Assembly (NCBI GenBank): GCA_902561155.1
Contig: CACEOY010000003.1
Coordinates: 1 to 64,000 of the forward strand
Source of the DNA: an uncultured Pelagibacteraceae bacterium
Lineage (GTDB): Bacteria > Pseudomonadota > Alphaproteobacteria > Pelagibacterales > Pelagibacteraceae
DNA: 64,000 nucleotides
Direction: 5' to 3'
Positions 10,890-20,532 of the stretch are shown here, piece by piece. The stretch's first letter is position 1. The number at the start of each line of letters is the position of its first letter. The translations under genes were made by a program, and so were the position numbers. The notes beneath the pieces were generated by a model. The model made no database searches. It was not told the origin of the DNA and saw nothing but the letters and a program-made list of their open reading frames with translations.

Positions 10890-12707
10890 TTACTCAACAG
10901 TTACAGATTTAGCCAAGTTTCTTGGTTTATCTATATCGCATTTTTTTAGTAGAGCCACATGATAAGCTAATAATTGAAGTGGTATAGTTAATAAAAAAGG
11001 ATTTAAAAGTTCATCAATAAAAGGCATTTCAATTTTAAATCTTATATTTTCATTTATTACATCGTCATGTTTATCTGATATAAATAAAACCTTTCCTCCT
11101 CTAGCTATAACTTCTTGCATGTTAGAAATAGTTTTTTCAAAATATTTATCTTTTGGGGCCAAAATAATTACAGGTAAACCATCTTCGATCAAAGCTAGCG
11201 GGCCATGTTTCATTTCTCCAGCGGGGTAACCCTCAGCGTGAAGATAAGACAATTCTTTCAATTTTAATGCTCCTTCTAATGCTATAGGAAATGATGATCC
11301 TCTCCCTAAAAACATTGATCCTTTAGCTGATAAAAAGTCTTTAGCAAATATTTGAATTAATTCCTCGGTCTTTAATGAATTCTCAATTCCTTGAGGTAAA
11401 TTTTTAAGATTTTTAATTTTTTCAATATAGTTTTTATTATCAATATTCCCTCTTATTTTAGATATCTTTAAACTCATTATATATAAAACTAACATTTGGC
11501 CTATAAAAGCTTTTGTAGATGCTACACCAATCTCTGGGCCCGCATGAATGGGGATAACCCAATCAGAATTCCTAGCAATTGAGCTTTCTACTACATTAAT
11601 AACAGAACAAGTTTTCATTTTATTTTTTTTTGCTATTTCCAAAGCTGCCGCTGTATCTGCTGTTTCTCCAGACTGAGACACAAATATATATAAAGTATCA
11701 GGATTAAATCTTATCTTTCTATATCTAAATTCTGAAGCCACCTCAGTTTCTACGTTTAAATCTGTTAATTCTTCTATCCAATATTTAGCAACTTGGCATG
11801 AATGATAGGCGGTACCACATCCAATAAGAAATATTTTATTAATTTTTTTTGGGTCAATAGGAAAATCATAAAGATTTATATCATTTCTTATTTTGTCTAT
11901 ATATTCGTTCAAACAATTTTTAATAGTAGTTGGTTGCTCAAATATTTCTTTAGACATAAAATTTTTATAATCACCTAACTTTGCTTCATTTTTGTCTTCA
12001 GATAAAACTAATATTTTTTTATTAATTTTATTTTTAGAAACATCAAAAAATTCAACACTATCTTTAGTTATTTTGCATATCTCTCCGTCATCCAAATAAG
12101 AAATTTTATTTGTCATAGCTTTAAGTGCATATGAGTCAGAACCTAAATAATTTTCATTATTTGAGTATCCAACAGCGAGTGGGCTGCCTCGTCTAGCTCC
12201 TATAATAATATCAGATTGATCTTTAAATAATATCCCTAGTGCAAAACTTCCTTCAAGATATACTAAAGAATTTAATACTGCATCAATTGGATTTGAGTCT
12301 TTTAAATATTTTGTTATCAATAGTGTGATAACTTCAGTATCAGTTTGAGATTTAAATTTGTAACCCTCTTTTTCCAGTTTCTTTTTAAGGGAATTAGAAT
12401 TTTCAATTATTCCATTATGAACCACCGAAACTATTTCAGAAGAATGTGGGTGAGCATTGACTTCGTTTGGTATGCCGTGAGTAGCCCATCTCACGTGGCC
12501 AATTCCTATATTGCCTCGAGCTGGAGAATTAAATAATATTTTTTCGAGCTCTTCAACTCTTCCAGAGCATTTTTTTTCATTAAGATTTTTTTTAGAGATT
12601 GTCGCAATACCAGCGGAGTCATATCCTCTATATTCCAATCTTTTTAAAGAATTAATAATATTTGAGGTAACAGACTTGTTGCTCGCAATACCAATTATCC
12701 CGCACAT
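10890..12707 (-). CDS. glmS: Glutamine-fructose-6-phosphate aminotransferase (isomerizing)
   Basis: 605 aa; MCGIIGIAS, RLEYRGYDSAGIA, HAEGYPAGEMKHGP, DKPRNLAKSVTVE C-terminus. Confidence 0.97.
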   Translation of the reverse strand: MCGIIGIASNKSVTSNIINSLKRLEYRGYDSAGIATISKKNLNEKKCSGRVEELEKILFNSPARGNIGIGHVRWATHGIPNEVNAHPHSSEIVSVVHNGIIENSNSLKKKLEKEGYKFKSQTDTEVITLLITKYLKDSNPIDAVLNSLVYLEGSFALGILFKDQSDIIIGARRGSPLAVGYSNNENYLGSDSYALKAMTNKISYLDDGEICKITKDSVEFFDVSKNKINKKILVLSEDKNEAKLGDYKNFMSKEIFEQPTTIKNCLNEYIDKIRNDINLYDFPIDPKKINKIFLIGCGTAYHSCQVAKYWIEELTDLNVETEVASEFRYRKIRFNPDTLYIFVSQSGETADTAAALEIAKKNKMKTCSVINVVESSIARNSDWVIPIHAGPEIGVASTKAFIGQMLVLYIMSLKISKIRGNIDNKNYIEKIKNLKNLPQGIENSLKTEELIQIFAKDFLSAKGSMFLGRGSSFPIALEGALKLKELSYLHAEGYPAGEMKHGPLALIEDGLPVIILAPKDKYFEKTISNMQEVIARGGKVLFISDKHDDVINENIRFKIEMPFIDELLNPFLLTIPLQLLAYHVALLKKCDIDKPRNLAKSVTVE

Positions 12708-13351
12708 TATTTTTTTTTCCTTTTGTAATTTTTTTTAGTAATTTGTGGCGATCTTGCCAAAGCCAGTGAATTTTTTATAATATTTTTAGTAATTACAGAT
12801 CCTGCACCTACTACAGAATTTTCCTCAATTACTAATGGTGCTACTAAAGAAGAGTTAGAACCTACAAATACGTTTTTTTTGATTTTAGTTTTGTTCTTTT
12901 TAATTCCATCATAATTACATGTAATAGTTCCTGCTCCGATATTACTATTTTCTCCAATTTCTGTATCACCAATATAGGACAAATGGTTTACTTTGCTTTT
13001 AGATTTAATTTGAGAGTTTTTTGTTTCTACAAAGTTACCTACCTTCGAACCTGGTAAAAAATGTGATCCAGGTCTAATTCTGGCATAAGGCCCGACTGTA
13101 ACATTTTTTTCCAACTTGGCTCCCTCCAAATGGGAAAAAGATTTTATTGTAACATTATTTCCGATTTTTACTTTTGATCCAATAACAACATATGGTTCAA
13201 TTTTTACATTTTTGCCAAATTTTGTATCTTTGGATAGAAAAGTTGTCTCTGGTGCGATTAAATCTACACCTTGGTTTAAGGCTTTTATTCTTAAATTATC
13301 TTGTTCAGATCTTAGTTTAATCGCTTTTTTAAGTTTTAAATTTGTCTTCAT
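12707..13351 (-). CDS. GlmU-like protein: left-handed beta-helix acetyltransferase domain only (N-terminal uridyltransferase domain missing)
   Basis: 214 aa aligned by eye to the GlmU C-terminal half: GVDLIAPETTFLS, IEPYVVIGSKVKIGNNVTIKSFSHLEGA, GPYARIRPGSH, GNFVETKNS, NHLSYIGDTEIGENSNIGAGTITCNYDG. No GXGTRM pyrophosphorylase motif. Confidence 0.9.
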   Translation of the reverse strand: MKTNLKLKKAIKLRSEQDNLRIKALNQGVDLIAPETTFLSKDTKFGKNVKIEPYVVIGSKVKIGNNVTIKSFSHLEGAKLEKNVTVGPYARIRPGSHFLPGSKVGNFVETKNSQIKSKSKVNHLSYIGDTEIGENSNIGAGTITCNYDGIKKNKTKIKKNVFVGSNSSLVAPLVIEENSVVGAGSVITKNIIKNSLALARSPQITKKNYKRKKK

Positions 13352-13422
13352 AAAAAGTTCTATTTACATTAGAAATGGATTATAAATAAGTCACAAAATA
13401 TTTCTTTTTAAAACTTTAAAAA

Positions 13423-14085
13423 ATGACTCAAAACTTAACCATTTTATTCGATCTAGACGGAACAATTGTTAATACTGCCCCAGATTTAATGTCTGCACAT
13501 AACCACGTAATGAGAAAATTTGGTTTTGAAGAAAAAAAAATGGAAGATATAAAATCACTGGCTGGTAAAGGTGCATGGGTAATGATGCAAAGATCGTTTA
13601 AAGAAGAAATTAAAAGTGAAGAAACAAAAAAAGCAATGACTAAAGAGTTTATTGATTTTTACTCTAAAAATATTGATACGTATAGTAAGCCTTTAAAAGG
13701 AATAGTTAAATTTTTAGATTGGGCAAAAAACAAAAAAATCTCAATGGCTGTTTGTACAAATAAACAAGAGCGTTTAGCAATCGATTTATTAAAGAAATTA
13801 AATATTTACAAGTATTTCGAATATGTTGCAGGATCGGACACTTTTGAATTTAACAAACCTGATCCTAGACATTTAACAGATGTCGTTGAAATTATTGGTG
13901 GAGATTTAAATAAAACAATAATGATTGGTGACAGTGAAGTAGATGAGATGTCTGCTCACAATGCCAAATTACCTTTTATTTTAGTAAAAGATGGCTACAC
14001 AGAAAAATCTGAAAATGAAATTAAGCATGACGCTTTAATTTCAGATTTTGTTGGTTTCGAAAAAGTCATAGAAAAATATTTATGA
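13423..14085 (+). CDS. gph: HAD-family phosphoglycolate phosphatase-like
   Basis: LFDLDGTIVNTAPDL, AVCTNKQE, MIGDSEVDEMSA motifs. Confidence 0.85.
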   Translation: MTQNLTILFDLDGTIVNTAPDLMSAHNHVMRKFGFEEKKMEDIKSLAGKGAWVMMQRSFKEEIKSEETKKAMTKEFIDFYSKNIDTYSKPLKGIVKFLDWAKNKKISMAVCTNKQERLAIDLLKKLNIYKYFEYVAGSDTFEFNKPDPRHLTDVVEIIGGDLNKTIMIGDSEVDEMSAHNAKLPFILVKDGYTEKSENEIKHDALISDFVGFEKVIEKYL

Positions 14086-14681
14086 TAACTTTTGCCCTAT
14101 TCTCGGCGCTAGCAACTTTTTATTTTACTATGTTTATAACTCCTGGCCCAAATAATGCTATGTTAACTGCTTCTGGATTAAAATTTGGTTTTTTTAGAAC
14201 CTTGCCTCACGTTATAGGAATTCCACTTGGTCATATATTTCAAATAGGATTAACTTGTTTTGGTTTAGCAAATTTATTTTTAATTTATCCTCAGGTTCAA
14301 TTTTATATGAAAATTTTATGTTTTTTATATTTACTTTACCTAGCTAAAACAATGATCGGTTCTTTTAGTATGATTCAAAAAGAAACAGGAAGACCTCTAA
14401 AATTTTATGAGGCTTCTATTTTTCAATTTGTAAATCCCAAAGCGTGGTCTATAGCTGTAACAGTAGCTTCAGGTTTTTTTCCTACCGAAGAAAATATTTT
14501 TAAAGGTGTTGCATTTGTCACAACTACTGCTGCAGTAATATGCTTTCCATCAATATGTGTTTGGGCTTTATTTGGCAGTGGTTTAAGAAAATTTGTTACA
14601 AATTTGAAGATTAAAAAAACAATCGAATATTTACTTGCAATACTCTTAGTTTTAACAGGCTTGTTTATTTTACTTAAATAA
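14082..14681 (+). CDS. LysE/RhtB family translocator
   Basis: MFITPGPNNAMLTASGLKFGFFRTLPHVIGIPLGH; hydrophobic; QFVNPKAW motif. Confidence 0.9.
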   Translation: MITFALFSALATFYFTMFITPGPNNAMLTASGLKFGFFRTLPHVIGIPLGHIFQIGLTCFGLANLFLIYPQVQFYMKILCFLYLLYLAKTMIGSFSMIQKETGRPLKFYEASIFQFVNPKAWSIAVTVASGFFPTEENIFKGVAFVTTTAAVICFPSICVWALFGSGLRKFVTNLKIKKTIEYLLAILLVLTGLFILLK

Positions 14682-14722
14682 TCTTTGATTTTTATACTCT
14701 GCTCTAATATACATTTTGGCAA

Positions 14723-15619
14723 ATGCACTTTACAAAAAAAACAGTAGCAGAAAAAAGATCTAATTTAATTAGCAAATTACAATCTAAAAAATTACTGAGG
14801 TTTCCAGGTGCTTACAATCCTCTGTGTGCAAAATTAATTGCTGAAATTGGTTTCGACGGCGTCTATGTTTCTGGTGGGGTAATGTCAAATGACTTAGGAC
14901 TACCTGACATAGGTCTTACCTCATTAGATCAAGTGAGCTATAGAAGTAGTCAAATAGCGAGGGTTACAGATTTGCCCACGATAGTGGATATCGATACAGG
15001 TTTTGGCAATTGTAAAAAAACAATTGAAGTCTTTGAGGCTAAAGGTTTAGCTGGTTGTCATCTTGAAGATCAAGTTGCTGAAAAAAGGTGTGGTCACTTA
15101 GATAATAAAGAACTTATTTCTATAGAGAAAATGGTTAAGAAAATTGAAGAATGTGTCAAATCAAGAAAAGACAAAAACTTTTTAATTATCGCCAGAACAG
15201 ATGCAAATACGGTTGAAGGTCTAGATAAAACAATTGATAGAATTAAAGCATATGAAGGTGCAGGTGCTGATATGATATTTCCAGAGGCTTTAAAAGATGA
15301 GCAAGAATTTGAAAAAGTAAGAAAAAATTCAAAAGGCTATTTGCTAGCCAACATGACTGAGTTTGGAAAATCAAAACTACTTAATAAAAAAGAATTAGAA
15401 AATCTTGGATATAATTTAGTTATTTATCCTGTTACTACCCAGAGATTAGCAATGAAAAGTGCTGAGGATGGTCTTAAGTCTATCTTTACGGATGGTCACC
15501 AAAATAACATTATAGACAAAATGCAGACTAGAAAAAGGTTGTACGAGCTCGTAGAATATGAGAAATACAATACGCCGGATAAGAAAATTACGGATTTTTC
15601 TACTGAGGGACACGAATAA
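14723..15619 (+). CDS. prpB: Methylisocitrate lyase (isocitrate lyase/PEP mutase family)
   Basis: PGAYNPLCAKLIAEIGFDGVYVSGG, IVDIDTGFG, CHLEDQVAEKRCGH, IARTDA. Confidence 0.92.
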   Translation: MHFTKKTVAEKRSNLISKLQSKKLLRFPGAYNPLCAKLIAEIGFDGVYVSGGVMSNDLGLPDIGLTSLDQVSYRSSQIARVTDLPTIVDIDTGFGNCKKTIEVFEAKGLAGCHLEDQVAEKRCGHLDNKELISIEKMVKKIEECVKSRKDKNFLIIARTDANTVEGLDKTIDRIKAYEGAGADMIFPEALKDEQEFEKVRKNSKGYLLANMTEFGKSKLLNKKELENLGYNLVIYPVTTQRLAMKSAEDGLKSIFTDGHQNNIIDKMQTRKRLYELVEYEKYNTPDKKITDFSTEGHE

Positions 15620-16743
15620 TGAGTGAAGAAATTAAAAAAGGTTTATTAGGAATAGTAGTTGATGAAACTACAATATCACACGTTGTTCCTGAATTGAGTA
15701 CGCTTACCTATAGGGGTTATACGGTTCAAGAATTGTGTGACAAATGTGATTTTGAGGAGGTGGCCTATTTAGTTTTACACGGGGAATTACCAAACAATAA
15801 ACAATTAAAAAAATTTATTAAAACTGAAAGATCAGAAAGAAAACTTTCAAAACAAATTTTAAAAGATATTCAAAAAATGCCAAAGACCGCACATCCTATG
15901 GATGTAATCAGAACTTGTGTGAGCTTGATGGCCTTAGAGGATAAAGACACAAAAGATAACTCTCCTAAAGCTAATATGAGAAAAGCAATGAGAATTTTTG
16001 CGAAGACGCCTACAGCAGTTGCGGCCTATTTTAGGTATCGAAAAGGTAAAAAAATTATTTCCCCGGACAAGAAATTATCATTTTCACAAAATTTTTTCAA
16101 AATGATGTTTAATAAAGTTCCTGATAAAGAAATTGTTAGAGCTTTTGATATTTCTCTAATTCTATATGCTGAACATAGTTTTAATGTTTCAACTTTCACT
16201 GCTAGAACAATAACAAGTAGCTTGTCTGATTTACACGGTGCTATTACAGGAGCGATAGCTTCACTCAAAGGTCCGCTACATGGCGGAGCTAATGAAGCAG
16301 TAATGCACATGATGAAAGAAATAAAAAAACCAGAAAAGGCTAAAATTTGGATTGAAAATGCCTTAAATAAAAAAAAGGTTATTATGGGATTTGGTCATAG
16401 AGTTTATAGAACTGGAGACTCGAGAGTGCCTACTATGAAACATTATATGTTTAAAGTTGCTAAGCTTTTAAAAAAAGAGAAATATACTCAAATATACGAA
16501 ATATTAGAAAAGGTTATGTTAGAGAAAAAGAATATACACCCAAATGTGGATTTTCCATGCGGACCCACTTATTACATGATGGGAATAGACATAGACTTTT
16601 ATACTCCTATATTTGTAATGTCTAGAATTACAGGTTGGTCAGCTCATATTATGGAACAACATGCTTCGAACAAATTGATTAGACCTCTATCAAAATATAA
16701 AGGACAAGAAGTTAGAGAAGTAATGTTATTAAATCAGAGATAA
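15619..16743 (+). CDS. prpC: 2-methylcitrate synthase / citrate synthase family
   Basis: KGLLGIVVDETTISHVVPE, YRGYTVQEL, EHSFNVSTFTAR, GPLHGGANEAV, GFGHRVYRTGDSR; directly follows prpB. Confidence 0.92.
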   Translation: MSEEIKKGLLGIVVDETTISHVVPELSTLTYRGYTVQELCDKCDFEEVAYLVLHGELPNNKQLKKFIKTERSERKLSKQILKDIQKMPKTAHPMDVIRTCVSLMALEDKDTKDNSPKANMRKAMRIFAKTPTAVAAYFRYRKGKKIISPDKKLSFSQNFFKMMFNKVPDKEIVRAFDISLILYAEHSFNVSTFTARTITSSLSDLHGAITGAIASLKGPLHGGANEAVMHMMKEIKKPEKAKIWIENALNKKKVIMGFGHRVYRTGDSRVPTMKHYMFKVAKLLKKEKYTQIYEILEKVMLEKKNIHPNVDFPCGPTYYMMGIDIDFYTPIFVMSRITGWSAHIMEQHASNKLIRPLSKYKGQEVREVMLLNQR

Positions 16744-17388
16744 TTAAATTTCGATTACCGCAAACTTGTTTTCTATGATCCGTAAAACTAAATTTTCTTG
16801 TTTAACATAATAATCAATAGCTTTCTTAACATCAGTTATATAAGATGCATCTTGGTAATCGTCACAGACTATTGTTCCTTTCTTACCTTTCATGTTTTGA
16901 TGAACAATCTCAATATCATTTAATGTTGTTTGATAACTATGGCCACCGTCAATAAACGCAAAATCAATTTTTTTTATATCTATATTTTTAAGTACTTTAT
17001 TTGAATTGCCTTTATATAGATAAACTTTATTCTCAAAATTTTTTAAAAATTTTTTCACACTTTCAAGGGAATTCAAATTTTCTTTTAAATAAAAGTTGTA
17101 ATAAATATGTTTTAAAGGATTGGAAAATTTTTGGTGTTTTATGTAAGTTGGTTTTTTTTCATTATTATCTTCGTTATCATCTCCAAAAAGATCTATACCT
17201 GTATAAGTAAAATTTCCTCGTTGAATTATATTTAAGAACTCACAGATATTCCTTGAAGTCACACCGCAAAAAACTCCGATTTCTAAAAAGTGATGAGGTT
17301 TTTTTTCATTAATTAATTCGATTAATTTATTTCCCCATCTAGGGTTTAAACCAGTTTTGCGCCAATATTTTTTGAATTTAAAATCCAA
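16744..17388 (-). CDS. Class I SAM-dependent methyltransferase
   Basis: HHFLEIGVFCGVTSRNICEFLN, FAFIDGGHSYQTTLNDIE. Confidence 0.75.
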   Translation of the reverse strand: MDFKFKKYWRKTGLNPRWGNKLIELINEKKPHHFLEIGVFCGVTSRNICEFLNIIQRGNFTYTGIDLFGDDNEDNNEKKPTYIKHQKFSNPLKHIYYNFYLKENLNSLESVKKFLKNFENKVYLYKGNSNKVLKNIDIKKIDFAFIDGGHSYQTTLNDIEIVHQNMKGKKGTIVCDDYQDASYITDVKKAIDYYVKQENLVLRIIENKFAVIEI

Positions 17389-17394
17389 TAAATT

Positions 17395-18414
17395 TTATGA
17401 AAATGCCTCGACCCACGTTCCCTTAGTTGAGGCTTTAGAATACTCTGTGGCTCTACCTTCAAAAAAGTTCATGTGCTCAACAGCATTAAGCATGGTATCT
17501 AACCACGTTAACGGATTTTTTTTAACATCATAAATAGGTTCTAATCCTAATTGAACTAGTCTTCTATTTCCAATAAACCTAATATAATCTTTTACCTCTT
17601 GAGCTGTTAAACCTTTCATTGGACCCATCTCAAAAGCTAAATCAATAAAAGCATCCTCATGCTCAACGATTGTTCTGCAAGCCTCATAAAGCTCTTTTTT
17701 TAATTTAGGCGTCCAGATTTCTGGATTTTCTTTTATGAACTCCTTAAATATTCTAATCATTGAATTACAGTGTAGAGTTTCATCTCTTACCGACCAAGTT
17801 ACTATTTGGCCCATGCCTTTAAGTTTATTGTGTCTTGGAAAATTTAAAAGAATTGCAAAACTAGCAAATAATTGTAGTCCTTCTGTGAAGGCACTAAAAA
17901 CTGCTACAGTTTTTGCAATGTCCTCTTTTGAATTAACATTAAAACCTTGCATGTAGTCATATTTGTCTTTCATTTCTTTGTACTTCATGAAAGCAGAATA
18001 TTCTGACTCTGGCATACCAATTGTGTCTAATAAATGAGAGTAAGCAGCTACGTGAACAGTTTCCATGGATGCAAAAGCTGTCATCATCATTAATACTTCT
18101 GTGGGCTTAAAAACTGTTGTGTAATGTCTCAAGTAGCAATTGTTCACTTCCACATCTGCTTGTGTAAAAAATCTAAAAATTTGTGTGACCAGGTTTTTTT
18201 CAGGTTGGGATAAATTTTTTTGCCAGTCTCTTACATCATCGCCAAGTGGCACTTCTTCGGGCAACCAATGAATTCTTTGTTGGGTTAACCAAGCGTCGTA
18301 ACACCACGGATATCTAAAAGGTTTATAAACAGGATTTTCTACTAACAATCCCATTTTCTTTGGTTCTATAATTTTCTTATTGTTTTCTTTTTTCGCTACT
18401 GACATGATAAACAC
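17395..18414 (-). CDS. nrdB: Ribonucleoside-diphosphate reductase beta subunit (class Ia; start probably at second Met, about 18405)
   Basis: TAFASMETVHVAAYSHLLDTI with radical-Tyr context, WSVRDETLHCNSMI; adjacent nrdA. Confidence 0.94.
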   Translation of the reverse strand: MFIMSVAKKENNKKIIEPKKMGLLVENPVYKPFRYPWCYDAWLTQQRIHWLPEEVPLGDDVRDWQKNLSQPEKNLVTQIFRFFTQADVEVNNCYLRHYTTVFKPTEVLMMMTAFASMETVHVAAYSHLLDTIGMPESEYSAFMKYKEMKDKYDYMQGFNVNSKEDIAKTVAVFSAFTEGLQLFASFAILLNFPRHNKLKGMGQIVTWSVRDETLHCNSMIRIFKEFIKENPEIWTPKLKKELYEACRTIVEHEDAFIDLAFEMGPMKGLTAQEVKDYIRFIGNRRLVQLGLEPIYDVKKNPLTWLDTMLNAVEHMNFFEGRATEYSKASTKGTWVEAFS

Positions 18415-20345
18415 TCCTCATATTTGTTTTCTTCATTATTTGATTCTTTGTTTGCTTTATAAACGTTTTTTGTCACATCTGTTGAAGATCCAGTGTTAAC
18501 GTTTTCAGCTCTTTGTATTGATTTTGATCTGCAATAATACAGACTCTTCAATCCCTTTTTCCATGCTTGAAAATGTATTTGATGTAAATCTTTCTTATGA
18601 ATGTCTGCCGGAACAAATACATTTATTGATTGAGCTTGAGATATATTTGGTGTTCTGTCTGCTCCTAATTCTACAATCCATCTTTGATCAATTTCAAAAG
18701 CCGTCTTAAAAGTGTCTTTTTCAGTATCTGTTAAGAAATCTAAATGCGAAACAGATCCTTGATTAGTCGTAATTGAGGACCAGGTTTCGTCATTGTTCTT
18801 TCCGTGTTTTTCTAAAATTTTAGCTAAATATTTATTTCTCACATTGAATGAGCCAGATAAAGTTTTGTGAGTGTAACTGTTTGCAGCGATAGGTTCAATT
18901 CCAGGAGAAGCCCCTCCACAAATAACTGAAATTGAAGCAGTTGGAGCTATAGCCGTTTTATTAGAAAATCTTTCTTTGATTCCATACTCTTCAGCATCAG
19001 GACAAGAACCTCTTTCTTCTGCTAATTTTACCGAAGCTTGATCTGCTTTTTCTTGTATATGTTTGAAAATCTTTTGGTTCCATACTTTACTCATCACTGA
19101 TCCGAAAGGAATATTTTTTTGTTGAAAAAATGAATGTAAGCCCATAACTCCTAAGCCCACACTTCTCTCTCTAGCCGCAGAATATTTTGCATTGCTAAAA
19201 CTGTCCGGCGCTCTATTTATAAAATCAGACATTACGTTATCTAAGAATCTCATTACATCTTCAATAAACATTGTGTCATCTTTCCATTTATCATAAGTTT
19301 CGATGTTTAAAGAGGATAGGCAACAAACAGCTGTTCTTTCATTTCCAGTATTATCTATTCCAGTAGGTAATGTGATTTCACTGCACAAATTAGATGTTTT
19401 TACTTTTAATCCAGCAAGTTTGTGGTGTTGAGGAATTTGTCTATTAACTGTATCAATGAAAACTATATAAGGTTCACCTGTTTCAACTCTAGCAGTTAAT
19501 AATCTGATCCATAAGTTTCTTGCTGGCATAGTCGACTGTACAGTTCCATCTTTTGGACTTCTAAGTGCCCATTGACCGTCAGTTTCTACCGCTCTCATAA
19601 AATCATCAGAAACTAGAACACCGTGATGTAAGTTAAGAGATCGTCTGTTAACATCACCACCAGTAGGTCTTCTCATTTCAATAAACTCCTCTATCTCTGG
19701 ATGATCGATTGGAAGATAACAAGCAGCTGAACCTCTTCTTAAAGATCCTTGACTAATAGCAAGTGTAAGTGAGTCCATGACTTTAATGAAAGGAATTATT
19801 CCAGAGGTTTTACCTACTTTACCAATTTTTTCTCCTATAGATCTCAAGTTTCCCCAGTAGCTTCCAATACCGCCTCCTCTTGCGGCTAGCCAAACATTTT
19901 CACTCCAAAGACCAAGTATTCCCTCTAGGCTATCTCCTGCCTCATTCAAAAAACATGAAATCGGTAGACCTCTTTCAGTTCCACCGTTTGATAATACTGG
20001 TGTTGCTGGCATGAACCATAAGTTACTTATATAGTTATATAATCTTTGAGCGTGTAAATTATCATCAGCATACACACTTGCTACTCTTGCGAATAGATCT
20101 TGAAATGACTCGTTTTGACCCAAATACCTATCTGTTAATGTTGCTCTACCAAAATCTGTTAGATTAGAGTCTCTAGATCTATCAATCTTAATTGTAATAC
20201 CTTTATCATTTTGAAATAATTCAGTATCACCTGATAAAGAGAATAAATCTGGTTTTTTGGGACCGTTGATAGCCAGATCATTTTGGTTCAACTGGGTCAT
20301 ACTGCCCATAGCTTTTTTTATTGCCAAAGATACGTTTTTACTCAT
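18396..20345 (-). CDS. nrdA: Ribonucleoside-diphosphate reductase alpha subunit
   Basis: 649 aa; NLWFMPATPVLSNGGTERGLPISCFLNEAGDSLEGI, LRRGSAACYLPIDHPEIEEF, C-terminal ...YEECLSCQ redox pair. Confidence 0.95.
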   Translation of the reverse strand: MSKNVSLAIKKAMGSMTQLNQNDLAINGPKKPDLFSLSGDTELFQNDKGITIKIDRSRDSNLTDFGRATLTDRYLGQNESFQDLFARVASVYADDNLHAQRLYNYISNLWFMPATPVLSNGGTERGLPISCFLNEAGDSLEGILGLWSENVWLAARGGGIGSYWGNLRSIGEKIGKVGKTSGIIPFIKVMDSLTLAISQGSLRRGSAACYLPIDHPEIEEFIEMRRPTGGDVNRRSLNLHHGVLVSDDFMRAVETDGQWALRSPKDGTVQSTMPARNLWIRLLTARVETGEPYIVFIDTVNRQIPQHHKLAGLKVKTSNLCSEITLPTGIDNTGNERTAVCCLSSLNIETYDKWKDDTMFIEDVMRFLDNVMSDFINRAPDSFSNAKYSAARERSVGLGVMGLHSFFQQKNIPFGSVMSKVWNQKIFKHIQEKADQASVKLAEERGSCPDAEEYGIKERFSNKTAIAPTASISVICGGASPGIEPIAANSYTHKTLSGSFNVRNKYLAKILEKHGKNNDETWSSITTNQGSVSHLDFLTDTEKDTFKTAFEIDQRWIVELGADRTPNISQAQSINVFVPADIHKKDLHQIHFQAWKKGLKSLYYCRSKSIQRAENVNTGSSTDVTKNVYKANKESNNEENKYEECLSCQ

Positions 20346-20380
20346 AATTTTACTTGTTTTACTGTTTAATTGTTAATAAG

Positions 20381-20427
20381 CAACTATATGTTGTGTTACA
20401 TTTATGTTAATATACTATATAACATCA
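20381..20427. promoter_or_regulatory. Candidate tandem NrdR boxes upstream of nrdA
   Basis: Box 1 caactatatgttgtgt (20381-20396) matches about 13/16 of the remembered consensus acaCwAtATaTwgtgt. Weaker box 2 atactatataacatca (20412-20427). Conserved C-to-C spacing is 31 bp, about three helical turns. Confidence 0.65.
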
Positions 20428-20532
20428 AAATCAATAGAACATTATAAGAACATCTTATTATTTTTGCAAGTGGAAAATTTTGTTAATAAACATTTAATAA
20501 CAAATGCCTTTATTCTCTAGTATTTATAGCTC

